DNA of 16,315 nt from positions 1-16,315 of the forward strand of contig JAGZCC010000053.1 of assembly GCA_018369555.1 (NCBI GenBank), read 5' to 3'. This document shows positions 6,557 through 13,479 of the stretch, one piece after another. This stretch comes from Thomasclavelia spiroformis. GTDB taxonomy: Bacteria > Bacillota_I > Bacilli_A > Erysipelotrichales > Coprobacillaceae. Made by a program: the position numbers and the translations under genes. The notes under the pieces are model-generated. The model had not been told where the DNA came from and ran no database searches. It saw only the letters and a list, made by a program, of their open reading frames with translations. Position 1 is the stretch's first letter. Every line of letters begins with the position of its first letter.

Positions 6557-7972
6557 ATGATAAAAAATGCATTTCTTAGTATTAGAAGAAATTTAGGTAA
6601 GACAATTTTATTGTTTGTTATTATGGTCGTGATTACAAATTTAATAATTGCTGGATTATCGATTCAAAGTGCATCTAAAAAGTCAATGGAACAAATTAGA
6701 ACATCATTAGGTAATGATGTAACTTTGAGTGTAGATATAAAAAATATGATGGGGCAGCGTGAAAAAGGGCAAGCGATTGAAGAAGTACAAGCCAATATAA
6801 CAACTGCCATGGCTGATCAATTAAAAGATTTGAAATATGTAGAAAATTATAATTATACAATTTCAACTTTTGTTGATAGTGATACACTTAATCCGGTTGA
6901 ACTAAGTGCCAGTGATAATCAAATAAATATTCAACATCCAGATCAAATGGGAGGTTTTAGTGGAAACTTTTCTATTAGCGCCAATACAACGATGGAATAT
7001 TTAGAAACTTTTAGTAATGAAGAAAGTAATTTAACAAAAGGAAAATTATTATCAGCAAGTGATAAAGGTAGTGATAGTTGTGTTATTGAAACGACATTAG
7101 CTAGTGATAATGATCTGGATGTAGGGGATACAATCACTTTGAGTGCGACTGTTAATGATGAAACATTAAGTAAAACTTTAACAATCGTAGGTATTTATGA
7201 AGTGAGTGATTCAACGCAAATGAAAGGAATGATGCATGATAATCCATTTAATACTATTTATACCGATTTATCAGTAGGACAGTATTTTACAGCAAGCGAT
7301 AGTAATATAACAGCAGCAACTTACTATTTGGATGATCCTGAAAATATTGAAAAATTTAAAGAATTAGCTAAAGAAAAAACAGATATTGATTTTGAAACAT
7401 ATACTTTAGAAACAAATGATCGTTTATATCAACAAAATATAAATAATTTAGAAAATACACAATCGTTTGCAACTATGTTTTTAATCGTAGTAATCATTGC
7501 AGGCAGTGCAATTTTATGTTTAGTTTTAATTTTAACAATTAGAAATAGATATTATGAAATTGGTGTGTTTTTATCACTTGGACAAAATAAAATAAAAATT
7601 ATTTTACAACAACTATTAGAAATTTTAATGATTGCTACAGTAGCTTTTGCTTTATCTTTAACAACTGGAAAAGCAGTATCAAATGTTGTTGGTAATATTT
7701 TAGAATCTGGTGTAAGTGATAATGGGATACGAATGGAAATGCCAGCTGATGGTCAAGAACAAAAAGAACAGACAAACGCTCCACAAAAACCAACATTCAA
7801 TGATGCTTTTGTTGCTCCGGAAAATAAAGAATTGGATGTTTCACTAACAAGTCAAACAGTATTACAACTTGTAGGAATTACGGTTGCTATTTGTTTAGTA
7901 TCAATTACAATACCGTCAATTTATGTGTTGAGATTAACACCACGAGAAATATTGACTAAAAAGGAGGGATAA
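6557..7972 (+). CDS. ABC transporter permease, FtsX/MacB type
   Basis: A 471-residue membrane subunit with the MacB/FtsX layout: a short basic N-terminus, TM1 (about 16-36), a large extracellular domain (about 37-303), TM2 (306-327), TM3 (350-370) and TM4 (435-457), ending in the conserved LRLTPREIL tail that touches the ATPase. A second extracellular insert of about 60 residues between TM3 and TM4 is acidic and rich in Gln and Pro. The ATG at 6557 has GGGAGGT six bases before it; the longer reading from 6527 has no such site. It is one base from the ATPase gene, whose ribosome binding site lies in its last codons. Such pairs export peptides or lipids or act mechanically on envelope partners; no substrate is evident and no two-component system adjoins. 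Confidence 0.92.
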   Translation: MIKNAFLSIRRNLGKTILLFVIMVVITNLIIAGLSIQSASKKSMEQIRTSLGNDVTLSVDIKNMMGQREKGQAIEEVQANITTAMADQLKDLKYVENYNYTISTFVDSDTLNPVELSASDNQINIQHPDQMGGFSGNFSISANTTMEYLETFSNEESNLTKGKLLSASDKGSDSCVIETTLASDNDLDVGDTITLSATVNDETLSKTLTIVGIYEVSDSTQMKGMMHDNPFNTIYTDLSVGQYFTASDSNITAATYYLDDPENIEKFKELAKEKTDIDFETYTLETNDRLYQQNINNLENTQSFATMFLIVVIIAGSAILCLVLILTIRNRYYEIGVFLSLGQNKIKIILQQLLEILMIATVAFALSLTTGKAVSNVVGNILESGVSDNGIRMEMPADGQEQKEQTNAPQKPTFNDAFVAPENKELDVSLTSQTVLQLVGITVAICLVSITIPSIYVLRLTPREILTKKEG

Positions 7973-7973
7973 T

Positions 7974-8645
7974 ATGGAAACCATTTTAAGTTTTGAGGAT
8001 GTTTCATATAGTTATATGGATGGCTCTAGTACTGTCACTATTTTAGATAAAGCAAATTATGATTTTGAAAAAGGCAAAATTTATGCAATTGTTGGAGCAA
8101 GTGGTAGTGGAAAAACTACGACAATTGTATTAGCAGGTGGATTAGATAAACCAAAAGCTGGAAAAGTAAGTTTTAAAGGAACAGATATTAATCAAATTGG
8201 TTTAAATAAATATCGAAGAAATGATATTTCAATTGTTTTTCAAGCATATAATTTAATCTATTACATGAATGCCTATGAAAATGTTGCAAATGCAATTGAA
8301 ATACCTAATATCAAAGTACCAAATAAAAAAGAATACTGTTTAAATATTCTACAAAAATTGGGACTTACAAAAGATCAATGTTTTCGAGATATCCGGAAAT
8401 TATCCGGAGGACAGCAACAAAGAATTGCCATTGCTCGAGCAATGGCTAAAGATGTAGATTTAATTCTTGCTGATGAACCAACAGGTAATTTAGATGAAAA
8501 AAATTCACGAGAAATTTTAAAAATATTTATTGATTTAGCTCATAATGATGAAAAATGTGTAATTATTGTAACCCATTCACCATCGTTAGCAGCTAAGTGT
8601 GATGTTCAATTGAAAATTAGTAATGGACAAATAATTGAAGTATAA
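7974..8645 (+). CDS. ABC transporter ATP-binding protein (MacB/LolD type)
   Basis: The 223-residue ATPase partner of the preceding permease. All motifs are intact: Walker A GASGSGKTT (41-49), Q-loop Gln90, signature LSGGQ (143-147), Walker B LILADE (163-168) with catalytic Glu168, D-loop NLD and switch His201. Length and the ADEPTGNLD string are typical of the MacB/LolD/FtsE group. AAGGAGGG overlapping the end of the permease gene serves as its ribosome binding site, implying translational coupling. A terminator starts in its stop codon, closing a two-gene operon. Confidence 0.95.
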   Translation: METILSFEDVSYSYMDGSSTVTILDKANYDFEKGKIYAIVGASGSGKTTTIVLAGGLDKPKAGKVSFKGTDINQIGLNKYRRNDISIVFQAYNLIYYMNAYENVANAIEIPNIKVPNKKEYCLNILQKLGLTKDQCFRDIRKLSGGQQQRIAIARAMAKDVDLILADEPTGNLDEKNSREILKIFIDLAHNDEKCVIIVTHSPSLAAKCDVQLKISNGQIIEV

Positions 8646-8669
8646 AGTCGCTTTGGCGACTTTATTTTT
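8642..8669 (+). terminator. Terminator of the ABC transporter operon
   Basis: ATAAAGTCGC, a TTTG loop and GCGACTTTAT form a perfect 10-bp stem followed by TTTT. The stem contains the TAA stop codon of the ATPase gene. Confidence 0.95.
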
Positions 8670-8675
8670 GCCTTT

Positions 8676-8762
8676 AAAGTTAAATTCTACTAACTTTTTT
8701 TAAAGTGAGTATTGACTTTTAAGTTAGATAAGTATAACATATAAATAGTTAGATGAAACTAA
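8676..8762. promoter_or_regulatory. Candidate iron-dependent (DtxR-type) operators of the feo cluster
   Basis: TTAGATGAAACTAA (8749-8762) has the TTAG-N6-CTAA shape of DtxR-family boxes and lies just after the expected transcription start. TTAAATTCTACTAA (8680-8693) matches with one change and sits inside a 7-bp inverted repeat AAAGTTA/TAACTTT (8676-8697). A further AAGTTAG lies in the promoter spacer (8721-8727) and mirrors CTAACTT at 8690-8696. Such repeated half-sites before feo genes suggest metal-dependent repression; the regulator itself is not in the window. Confidence 0.4.
8712..8740 (+). promoter_or_regulatory. Promoter of the feo cluster
   Basis: TTGACT (8712-8717) with TAACAT at 17 bases (8735-8740); TATAAC at 8733-8738 is the better hexamer but lies only 15 bases away. 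Either places the transcription start near 8747. Confidence 0.55.
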
Positions 8763-8780
8763 TAGAAAAGAGGAGTGATA

Positions 8781-8993
8781 ATGATGCCATTAACAATGTT
8801 AAATGTTGGAGAAGTAGGAACTATTAGAAAAATTGGTGGTAATGATGAAACTAAAAGATTTTTAAATAATCTTGGTTTTGTAATTGGTACAAAAATTACT
8901 GTTTTATCAGCAATTTCTGGTAATGTGATAGTAAATGTAAAAGATTCAAGAGTTGCAATAAATCAAGATATGGCAAGACATATTATGATTTAA
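8781..8993 (+). CDS. feoA: FeoA family protein (first copy)
   Basis: A 71-residue SH3-like FeoA-domain protein, the small cytoplasmic partner of the ferrous iron transporter FeoB. It shows the family pattern: an N-terminal LNVGEVGTIRKIGG strand-turn, the RFLNNLGFVIGTKITVL core and a closing VNVKDSRVAINQDMARHIMI strand. The ATG at 8781 follows GAGGAG by five bases; the next codon is also ATG (8784) with an eight-base gap and is equally possible. It is the first gene of the cluster, 28 bases before a second feoA of different sequence. Two different FeoA proteins followed by FeoB is a common Firmicutes arrangement. Confidence 0.92.
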   Translation: MMPLTMLNVGEVGTIRKIGGNDETKRFLNNLGFVIGTKITVLSAISGNVIVNVKDSRVAINQDMARHIMI

Positions 8994-9021
8994 ATACAAT
9001 TATATAAGAAGGGTGATAAAA

Positions 9022-9249
9022 ATGAATTTAAGTGAAGCAAAAGTAGGGATGACGGTAATGGTAACTAAAATCGAAGGTGATGGAGCGTATAAAAGACGGA
9101 TTATGGATATGGGTATTACTAAAGGAGTTGAATTGTATATTAGAAAAGTTGCTCCATTAGGTGATCCCGTTGAAATTACTGTCAGGGGCTATGAATTAAC
9201 AATAAGAAAAAATGATGCTAAGTGTATATTGATTAAATATGCTGGTTAA
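9022..9249 (+). CDS. feoA: FeoA family protein (second copy)
   Basis: A 75-residue FeoA-domain protein with the more classical signature: LSEAKVGMTVMVTKIEGDG, then RRIMDMGITKGVELYIRKVAPLGDPVEI and a final YELTIRKNDAKCILI. The APLGDP turn and the RRIMDMG helix are the usual FeoA hallmarks. The start at 9022 has AAGGG eight bases upstream; the GTG at 9013 overlaps that site. It ends 13 bases before feoB. In known systems FeoA binds the FeoB cytoplasmic domain and is needed for Fe(II) uptake. The first copy differs greatly, so the two are not a recent duplication. Confidence 0.94.
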   Translation: MNLSEAKVGMTVMVTKIEGDGAYKRRIMDMGITKGVELYIRKVAPLGDPVEITVRGYELTIRKNDAKCILIKYAG

Positions 9250-9262
9250 AAGGGGGAAAAGT

Positions 9263-11443
9263 ATGGAAATTAAAATTGCACTTATTGGAAATCCTAACTG
9301 CGGAAAAACGACAATGTTTAATGCTTTAACAGGTGCTAATCAATATGTTGGTAACTGGCCAGGAGTTACAGTTGAAAAAAAAGAAGGAAAATTAAAAGGA
9401 AAAAAGAACAAAAATATTATTATTACAGATTTACCGGGAATATATTCACTTTCTCCATATACTCTAGAAGAAGTTGTTAGTCGTGATTATTTATTGAATG
9501 ATAATCCTGATGTAATAATTAATTTAGTGGACGCTACTAATATTGAAAGAAACCTATATTTGACAACGCAATTAATTGAAACTGGAATACCGGTAGTAAT
9601 TGCTTTGAATATGGTTGATTTAGTAAAAAAGCAAAATATTGAAATTAATGTTGATCATCTTTCAAGCTTGTTGAATTGTCCAATTATTGAAACTTCAGCG
9701 TTAAAACAAACGGGGTTAGATATACTGATTGATAAAGCAGTTAATATCGCTTTAAAAAAAGAGACGATTTTACCTAATGAAATTTTTTCTAAAAAGTTAG
9801 AAAAGGCGATTAGTGAAGTAATAGCTGTTTTACCAAATTCAATTGGTAAAGATAAAAAAAGATGGTATGCTATTAAATTACTTGAAAATGATGCTAAAGT
9901 TAGTAAAAACTTAGTTATTATAAATGATGTTAAAGAAGTAATTGAAAGAAATCGTTACAAAATCGAAAAAGAAAATGACGATGATATGGAAAGTATCATT
10001 ACTGATGAACGCTATAAATTTATTCAACGAATCATTAATCCTACAGTAAAAAAAGGTCAAAAAAATTTAACTGTATCAGATAAAATTGATAAAATTGTGA
10101 CTAATCGTATTTTAGGTATTCCAATTTTCATTGTTGTAATGTTTGTTGTTTATTACATTTCAGTGACAACGATTGGGACCTTTGTTACGGATTGGACAAA
10201 TGATGTATTTGTAGTTGCTATCCAGAATTTAGTAAGTGGTTTTTTAAGTAGTATCGGAGCTGGAAATATTGTTTCTAGTCTAGTTGTTGATGGGATTATT
10301 GGTGGGTTAGGAGCAGTTTTAGGTTTTGTTCCGCAAATGGCCATTTTATTTTTATTTTTATCAATATTGGAAGATTGTGGATATATGGTACGTATCGCCT
10401 TTGTTATGGATCGAATTTTTAGATATTTTGGATTATCCGGAAAAAGTTTTATTCCTTTACTGATTTCTTCGGGTTGTGGAATTCCTGGAATTATGGCTTC
10501 AAAAACAATTGAGCAAGATAATGATCGTCGCTTAACGATTATGACGGCTACTTTTATTCCCTGTGGTGCTAAGTTACCGATAATTGCCTTAATGGGTGGT
10601 GTCATGGCTAGTTATGCAACTGGTAGCTATGAAGCTGGTGGATTGATTGCGCCAATGATGTATTTTTTAGGGGTAGTTGCGGTATTGATTGCTGCAATTA
10701 TTTTAAAGAAAACCAAACCTTTTTCTGGTAAACCTGCACCTTTTGTTATGGAATTGCCACAATATCATCTGCCTTCATCAAAAACAGTTTTATTACATGT
10801 ATGGGAAAGATTAAAAGGATTTATTATTAAAGCTGGGACAACTTTATTTTTAGCGTGTGTTGTAATGTGGTTTTTAGGTGGCTTTGGATTTGAAAGTGGC
10901 TCATTTAAAATGGTTGAAGATAGCTCGAATAGTTTGTTGGCAGTTATTGGTGGTTTGATTGCGCCAATTTTTGCTCCACTTGGATTTGGTCAATGGCAGC
11001 CGGTTGCCGCATCACTTTCTGGTTTTACAGCAAAAGAGGCAATTGTTACAACGATGGGGACATTAGCAAATGTAGCTGGTGATGTTGAAAACACTGTTAA
11101 TGTTGCTCAAGGTATTCAAGTATGGTTTCCAACGAGTTTAGCTGCTTTATCATTTTTAGTATTTAATTTGTTAGATTCACCATGTTTAGCAGCAATTGCG
11201 ACAATGGCCCAACAATTACAATCAAGAAAATGGTTTTGGTTTGCAATTTTATTTCAAAATATTTTTGCTTATATCGTAAGTTTATGTATTTATCAGATTG
11301 GAACGTTTTTTATAAGTGGAACATTTACGGTATTAACTGCAATTGGGTTTGTTTTCTTGCTAATAATATTATTCTTATTATTTAGACCTGATCCCTATAA
11401 AAATCAACAAATTGATTTACATCGCAGTGTACAAGAATATTAA
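9263..11443 (+). CDS. feoB: Ferrous iron transport protein B
   Basis: A 726-residue Fe(II) transporter in the cytoplasmic membrane. The N-terminal G-protein domain carries G1 GNPNCGKT (9-16), G2 NWPGVTVE, G3 DLPG (56-59), G4 NMVD (116-119) and G5 TSAL (144-147). A helical guanine-dissociation-inhibitor-like spacer follows to about residue 270. The membrane part contains both Gate repeats and the conserved Cys motifs SGCGIPGIMAS and FIPCGAKLP, with the late LDSPCLAAIATM. The length is normal for Firmicutes FeoB. AGGGGG six bases before 9263 fixes the start; the longer reading from 9239 would overlap feoA. The order feoA-feoA-feoB-Cys-rich protein shows one iron uptake operon. Confidence 0.97.
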   Translation: MEIKIALIGNPNCGKTTMFNALTGANQYVGNWPGVTVEKKEGKLKGKKNKNIIITDLPGIYSLSPYTLEEVVSRDYLLNDNPDVIINLVDATNIERNLYLTTQLIETGIPVVIALNMVDLVKKQNIEINVDHLSSLLNCPIIETSALKQTGLDILIDKAVNIALKKETILPNEIFSKKLEKAISEVIAVLPNSIGKDKKRWYAIKLLENDAKVSKNLVIINDVKEVIERNRYKIEKENDDDMESIITDERYKFIQRIINPTVKKGQKNLTVSDKIDKIVTNRILGIPIFIVVMFVVYYISVTTIGTFVTDWTNDVFVVAIQNLVSGFLSSIGAGNIVSSLVVDGIIGGLGAVLGFVPQMAILFLFLSILEDCGYMVRIAFVMDRIFRYFGLSGKSFIPLLISSGCGIPGIMASKTIEQDNDRRLTIMTATFIPCGAKLPIIALMGGVMASYATGSYEAGGLIAPMMYFLGVVAVLIAAIILKKTKPFSGKPAPFVMELPQYHLPSSKTVLLHVWERLKGFIIKAGTTLFLACVVMWFLGGFGFESGSFKMVEDSSNSLLAVIGGLIAPIFAPLGFGQWQPVAASLSGFTAKEAIVTTMGTLANVAGDVENTVNVAQGIQVWFPTSLAALSFLVFNLLDSPCLAAIATMAQQLQSRKWFWFAILFQNIFAYIVSLCIYQIGTFFISGTFTVLTAIGFVFLLIILFLLFRPDPYKNQQIDLHRSVQEY

Positions 11444-11482
11444 AAACAACTAAAAATTGGAGCTTTAAAAGAGGTGAATTAG

Positions 11483-11674
11483 ATGGTTGTAGATATGCTT
11501 ATAGTAATCTTTATATTAGGATATTGTTTTTATTTAATTTACAAACAAATAAAGAAAAGTAAAAATACTGATAAAAATAGTTGTTCAGGTTTATGTAGTG
11601 GATGCAGTGGGTGTGGTAATTTTAGTAATATTAAAGATGAATATTATAAAGAAAGAATAGATGAGCTAATATGA
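11483..11674 (+). CDS. FeoB-associated Cys-rich membrane protein
   Basis: A 63-residue single-pass protein: one TM helix (about 4-20), a Lys-rich cytoplasmic stretch, then the Cys cluster C34-x3-C38-x2-C41-x2-C44 and a charged tail. This layout is that of the FeoB-associated Cys-rich membrane protein family, found just after feoB and likely to handle Fe(II) or an iron-sulfur centre at the transporter exit; the mechanism is unproven. AGAGGTGA precedes the ATG with a good gap. It starts 39 bases after feoB with no terminator between, so it is probably co-transcribed. Confidence 0.87.
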   Translation: MVVDMLIVIFILGYCFYLIYKQIKKSKNTDKNSCSGLCSGCSGCGNFSNIKDEYYKERIDELI

Positions 11675-11725
11675 TAAATTTAATGTTTGTAATTATGGTG
11701 GTTTATCTAGCTGACAATGCTATTA

Positions 11726-11734
11726 TGCTATAAT
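11726..11734 (+). promoter_or_regulatory. Extended -10 promoter before the second small membrane gene
   Basis: TGCTATAAT is a perfect extended -10 (TGNTATAAT), 49 bases before the ATG at 11784. No good -35 is visible. Confidence 0.45.
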
Positions 11735-11783
11735 TTGTTGTCTTCAATGAAATATTTAAAAGCAATTTAAGGAGAAAAATGAG

Positions 11784-11948
11784 ATGATTGATACAATTAT
11801 TATTGTTATTGTAATTGGTTTATTATGGTTTGCATTAAAAAAAACAGTAAATCATTTTAAAGGGGAAAAACTTGTTGCAATACTAAAAGTAAGTCGGTTA
11901 GTAAAAAAAATTAGTACGGTGTTTATGTTAAAGATTATTAAAATATAA
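11784..11948 (+). pseudogene. Second small single-pass membrane protein, probably frameshifted Cys-rich paralogue
   Basis: As read, this encodes 54 residues: a TM helix (MIDTIIIVIVIGLLWFAL), a basic stretch and KGEK, then a tail without any Cys. Its neighbours on both sides are Cys-rich proteins of the same build. Adding one A to the 5-A run at 11866-11870 changes the tail to KTCCNTKSKSVSKK, which restores a Cys pair at the place where paralogues carry their Cys cluster. It would then end at TAG after one more Asn, or read on to RCLC if the 8-A run also gained an A. AAGGAG 8 bases before the ATG and its own promoter support a real gene. Whether it is a decayed copy, a sequencing error or a Cys-free protein is unresolved. 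Confidence 0.5.
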
Positions 11949-11966
11949 CTATAAAATAAAAACTGA

Positions 11967-11997
11967 AATACTAAAATATTAGTATTATCTTATTTTT
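11967..11997 (+). terminator. Weak terminator-like hairpin
   Basis: AATACTAA, an AATA loop and TTAGTATT form a perfect 8-bp stem followed by a T-rich stretch that includes five T (11993-11997). The stem is nearly all A-T, so its strength is doubtful. Confidence 0.4.
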
Positions 11998-11999
11998 AG

Positions 12000-12008
12000 T
12001 GATATAAT
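12000..12008 (+). promoter_or_regulatory. Extended -10 promoter before the third small membrane gene
   Basis: TGATATAAT is a perfect extended -10, about 30 bases before the start at 12039; no good -35 is present. Confidence 0.45.
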
Positions 12009-12038
12009 AACTTAAATTATTATTAAGAGGTGATGGTT

Positions 12039-12215
12039 ATGATAACGATAATTGTGAGTGTTATAATTTTTATAATGTTTATAGTGGCATGTTATGCTAT
12101 TGTAAAAGACGTAAAACTTGGAAAAACGGGATGTAATAGTTGTCATAAATGTCAAAAAAATAGTATGTGTCATGATAATAAATTATTAAAACATTACTAT
12201 TATAATAAAAAGTAG
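12039..12215 (+). CDS. Cys-rich small membrane protein (FeoB-associated type)
   Basis: A 58-residue protein with one TM helix (about 3-22) followed by a cytoplasmic Cys cluster C32-x2-C35-x2-C38-x5-C44 with interspersed His, then a Lys/Tyr-rich tail. The build matches the gene right after feoB (TM helix plus C-x2-C repeats) though the sequence differs. The start at 12039 puts AGAGG eight bases upstream; ATG 12033 and GTG 12030 overlap that site. It has its own likely promoter and a terminator at its end, so it may be expressed apart from feoB. Metal or iron-sulfur handling is inferred from the Cys pattern and position. Confidence 0.78.
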   Translation: MITIIVSVIIFIMFIVACYAIVKDVKLGKTGCNSCHKCQKNSMCHDNKLLKHYYYNKK

Positions 12216-12235
12216 CACATAAGTGCTATTTTTAT
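12210..12235 (+). terminator. Terminator closing the feo region
   Basis: TAGCAC, an ATAA loop and GTGCTA (6 bp, extended by three weaker pairs including one G-T) are followed by TTTTT. The base of the stem starts inside the last coding bases and stop codon. Confidence 0.85.
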
Positions 12236-12250
12236 TATTTATCAAAATTC

Positions 12251-12279
12251 TTTATTTAAAGTAAAATATCAAGTATACT
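12251..12279 (+). promoter_or_regulatory. Promoter of the HAD phosphatase gene
   Basis: TATACT (12274-12279) with TTTATT 17 bases upstream (12251-12256), 30 bases before the start codon. The -35 is weak. Confidence 0.45.
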
Positions 12280-12309
12280 AATAACCGTATTTTACAAAGG
12301 AGATAGAAG

Positions 12310-13143
12310 ATGGAAAGAAAAAGTATTTTTTTAGATGTTGATGGAACTTTAGTTTCCGGACATGCAACGATGAATCCCAAAGTAGTAGAGGCAATTAAGC
12401 GGGCTCGACAAAATGGCCATTATGTATTTATTTGTACCGGAAGAAATAAAACCGGAATTAAATATGAACTTGCTAAAGTAGACTTTGATGGGATTATTGC
12501 AAGTGCCGGTAGTCATATAGAAATTGATAATAAAGTTATTCATAGTGTTTATTTTGATAAATTACTAGTGGATAAGATATCAAAGGTATTCGATGAAAAT
12601 AATATATATTATAATTATGAATGTACAGATGTTACTTTTATGTCTAAAAAAATGGTTGAATTATTTGTTGGGGGAGTTAATTTTGAATCGGGTAATATAG
12701 AACTTGAAAAAATGATGCAGGAAGAATTTAAGAAATTCAGCATACAAGATTTATCGTTATATAATAATCAAGATATTCATAAGATTTGTTTTATTGCTAT
12801 TGATCAAAATGATGTTGAACGAGCAAAAAAACAATTAGGTGATGATGTTAATATGGTAATTCATGATATCTTTGATGCAACGACAATTAATGGTGAATTG
12901 ATTTCTAAAGTTGATAATAAAGCCACAGCAATTAAACAAGTGATTGATTATTTAGGAATTGATAAAAAAGATACCATAGCTTTTGGTGATAGTATGAATG
13001 ATTATGAAATGATTAATTTTGTTGAATGTGGAATAGCAATGGGAAATGCTTGTAATGAACTTAAAGAGGTTGCTTCAAGAGTTTGTAGAAGTGTTGATGA
13101 AGATGGAATATATTATGAATTTATTGAATTGGGATTGATTTAA
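12310..13143 (+). CDS. Cof-type HAD-IIB family hydrolase (sugar phosphatase-like)
   Basis: A 277-residue cytoplasmic phosphatase of the haloacid dehalogenase superfamily, class IIB (Cof/YbiV-like). All four motifs are intact: DVDGT with the nucleophile Asp9 and acid Asp11, CTGRN (42-46), Lys204 in DNKATA, and GDSMNDYEM (226-234) binding Mg2+. The C2-type cap lies between about residues 85 and 195. The family dephosphorylates sugar phosphates, FMN or related metabolites, and specificity cannot be deduced. AAAGGAG lies seven bases before the ATG. It has its own promoter and is probably monocistronic. Confidence 0.93.
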   Translation: MERKSIFLDVDGTLVSGHATMNPKVVEAIKRARQNGHYVFICTGRNKTGIKYELAKVDFDGIIASAGSHIEIDNKVIHSVYFDKLLVDKISKVFDENNIYYNYECTDVTFMSKKMVELFVGGVNFESGNIELEKMMQEEFKKFSIQDLSLYNNQDIHKICFIAIDQNDVERAKKQLGDDVNMVIHDIFDATTINGELISKVDNKATAIKQVIDYLGIDKKDTIAFGDSMNDYEMINFVECGIAMGNACNELKEVASRVCRSVDEDGIYYEFIELGLI

Positions 13144-13194
13144 GAAATTAGTAAGTAGCAGGTATCTGGGATTGTTTTTAGTATAGTAATTCTA

Positions 13195-13252
13195 AAGATA
13201 ATTAATTAAAAAAGTTTAATCAATTATCTTAATAATAGTGTATAAAAACACT
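13195..13252. repeat. Two consecutive hairpins between the HAD gene and htpG
   Basis: The first has 16-base arms (13195-13210 and 13215-13230, start AAGATAATTAATTAAA) with a single A/C mismatch and an AAAG loop. The second is TAGTGT/ACACTA (13236-13241 with 13248-13253). Neither is followed by a T-run, unlike the hairpin at 13274. They may be part of the 3' end of the HAD transcript or of a small RNA; I see no clear promoter for the latter. Confidence 0.5.
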
Positions 13253-13273
13253 AAAATGTTTTTGACGATAAAG

Positions 13274-13302
13274 AAAAATCACTTGATATCAGTGATTTTT
13301 TT
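13274..13302 (+). terminator. Terminator downstream of the HAD gene
   Basis: ATCACT/AGTGAT, extended by A5/T5, forms a 10-11-bp stem around a 7-base loop, followed by TTTTTTT. It lies 130 bases after the stop codon, which leaves a long 3' untranslated stretch. Confidence 0.82.
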
Positions 13303-13385
13303 ATTTACTAATTATATTTAAAAATTAATAGTTAATTGAATTTGATGAGTATTAAATAACAAACACTCAATAAAAAACAAAAATA

Positions 13386-13412
13386 ATAGCACTCAGGTGT
13401 TGACAGTGCTAA
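13386..13412 (+). promoter_or_regulatory. CIRCE operator 1 (HrcA site)
   Basis: ATAGCACTC, nine bases, CAGTGCTAA: one change in each half compared with the CIRCE consensus TTAGCACTC-N9-GAGTGCTAA. The -35 of the htpG promoter (TTGACA, 13400-13405) straddles its spacer and right half, so bound HrcA would block RNA polymerase. Confidence 0.82.
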
Positions 13413-13428
13413 GGGGTTGTATTAGAAT
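13400..13428 (+). promoter_or_regulatory. htpG promoter
   Basis: A perfect TTGACA (13400-13405), a 17-base spacer and TAGAAT (13423-13428). It lies between and overlaps the two CIRCE operators, so it should be strong and HrcA-repressed. Confidence 0.88.
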
Positions 13429-13432
13429 AGTG

Positions 13433-13459
13433 TTAGCACAAAAAGATAGCGAGTGCTAA
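13433..13459 (+). promoter_or_regulatory. CIRCE operator 2 (HrcA site)
   Basis: TTAGCACAA, nine bases, GAGTGCTAA: the right half is perfect and the left half has two changes. It begins four bases after the -10 and so covers the transcription start and early leader. Confidence 0.85.
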
Positions 13460-13479
13460 TATAGAATGGAGATGTGAAT

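Noticed and set aside
10153..10605. 150-codon open frame on the minus strand inside feoB
   Set aside because: It lies fully antisense to conserved FeoB Gate sequence, has no plausible ribosome binding site and its residues do not look like a protein family.
11182..11385. 67-codon plus-strand frame near the end of feoB
   Set aside because: It overlaps the intact FeoB C-terminus in another frame and has no ribosome binding site.
13336..13370. GAGTATTAA ... ACACTC as a possible third CIRCE before htpG
   Set aside because: Halves are in the wrong order and poorly matched to TTAGCACTC-N9-GAGTGCTAA, so HrcA binding is not supported.
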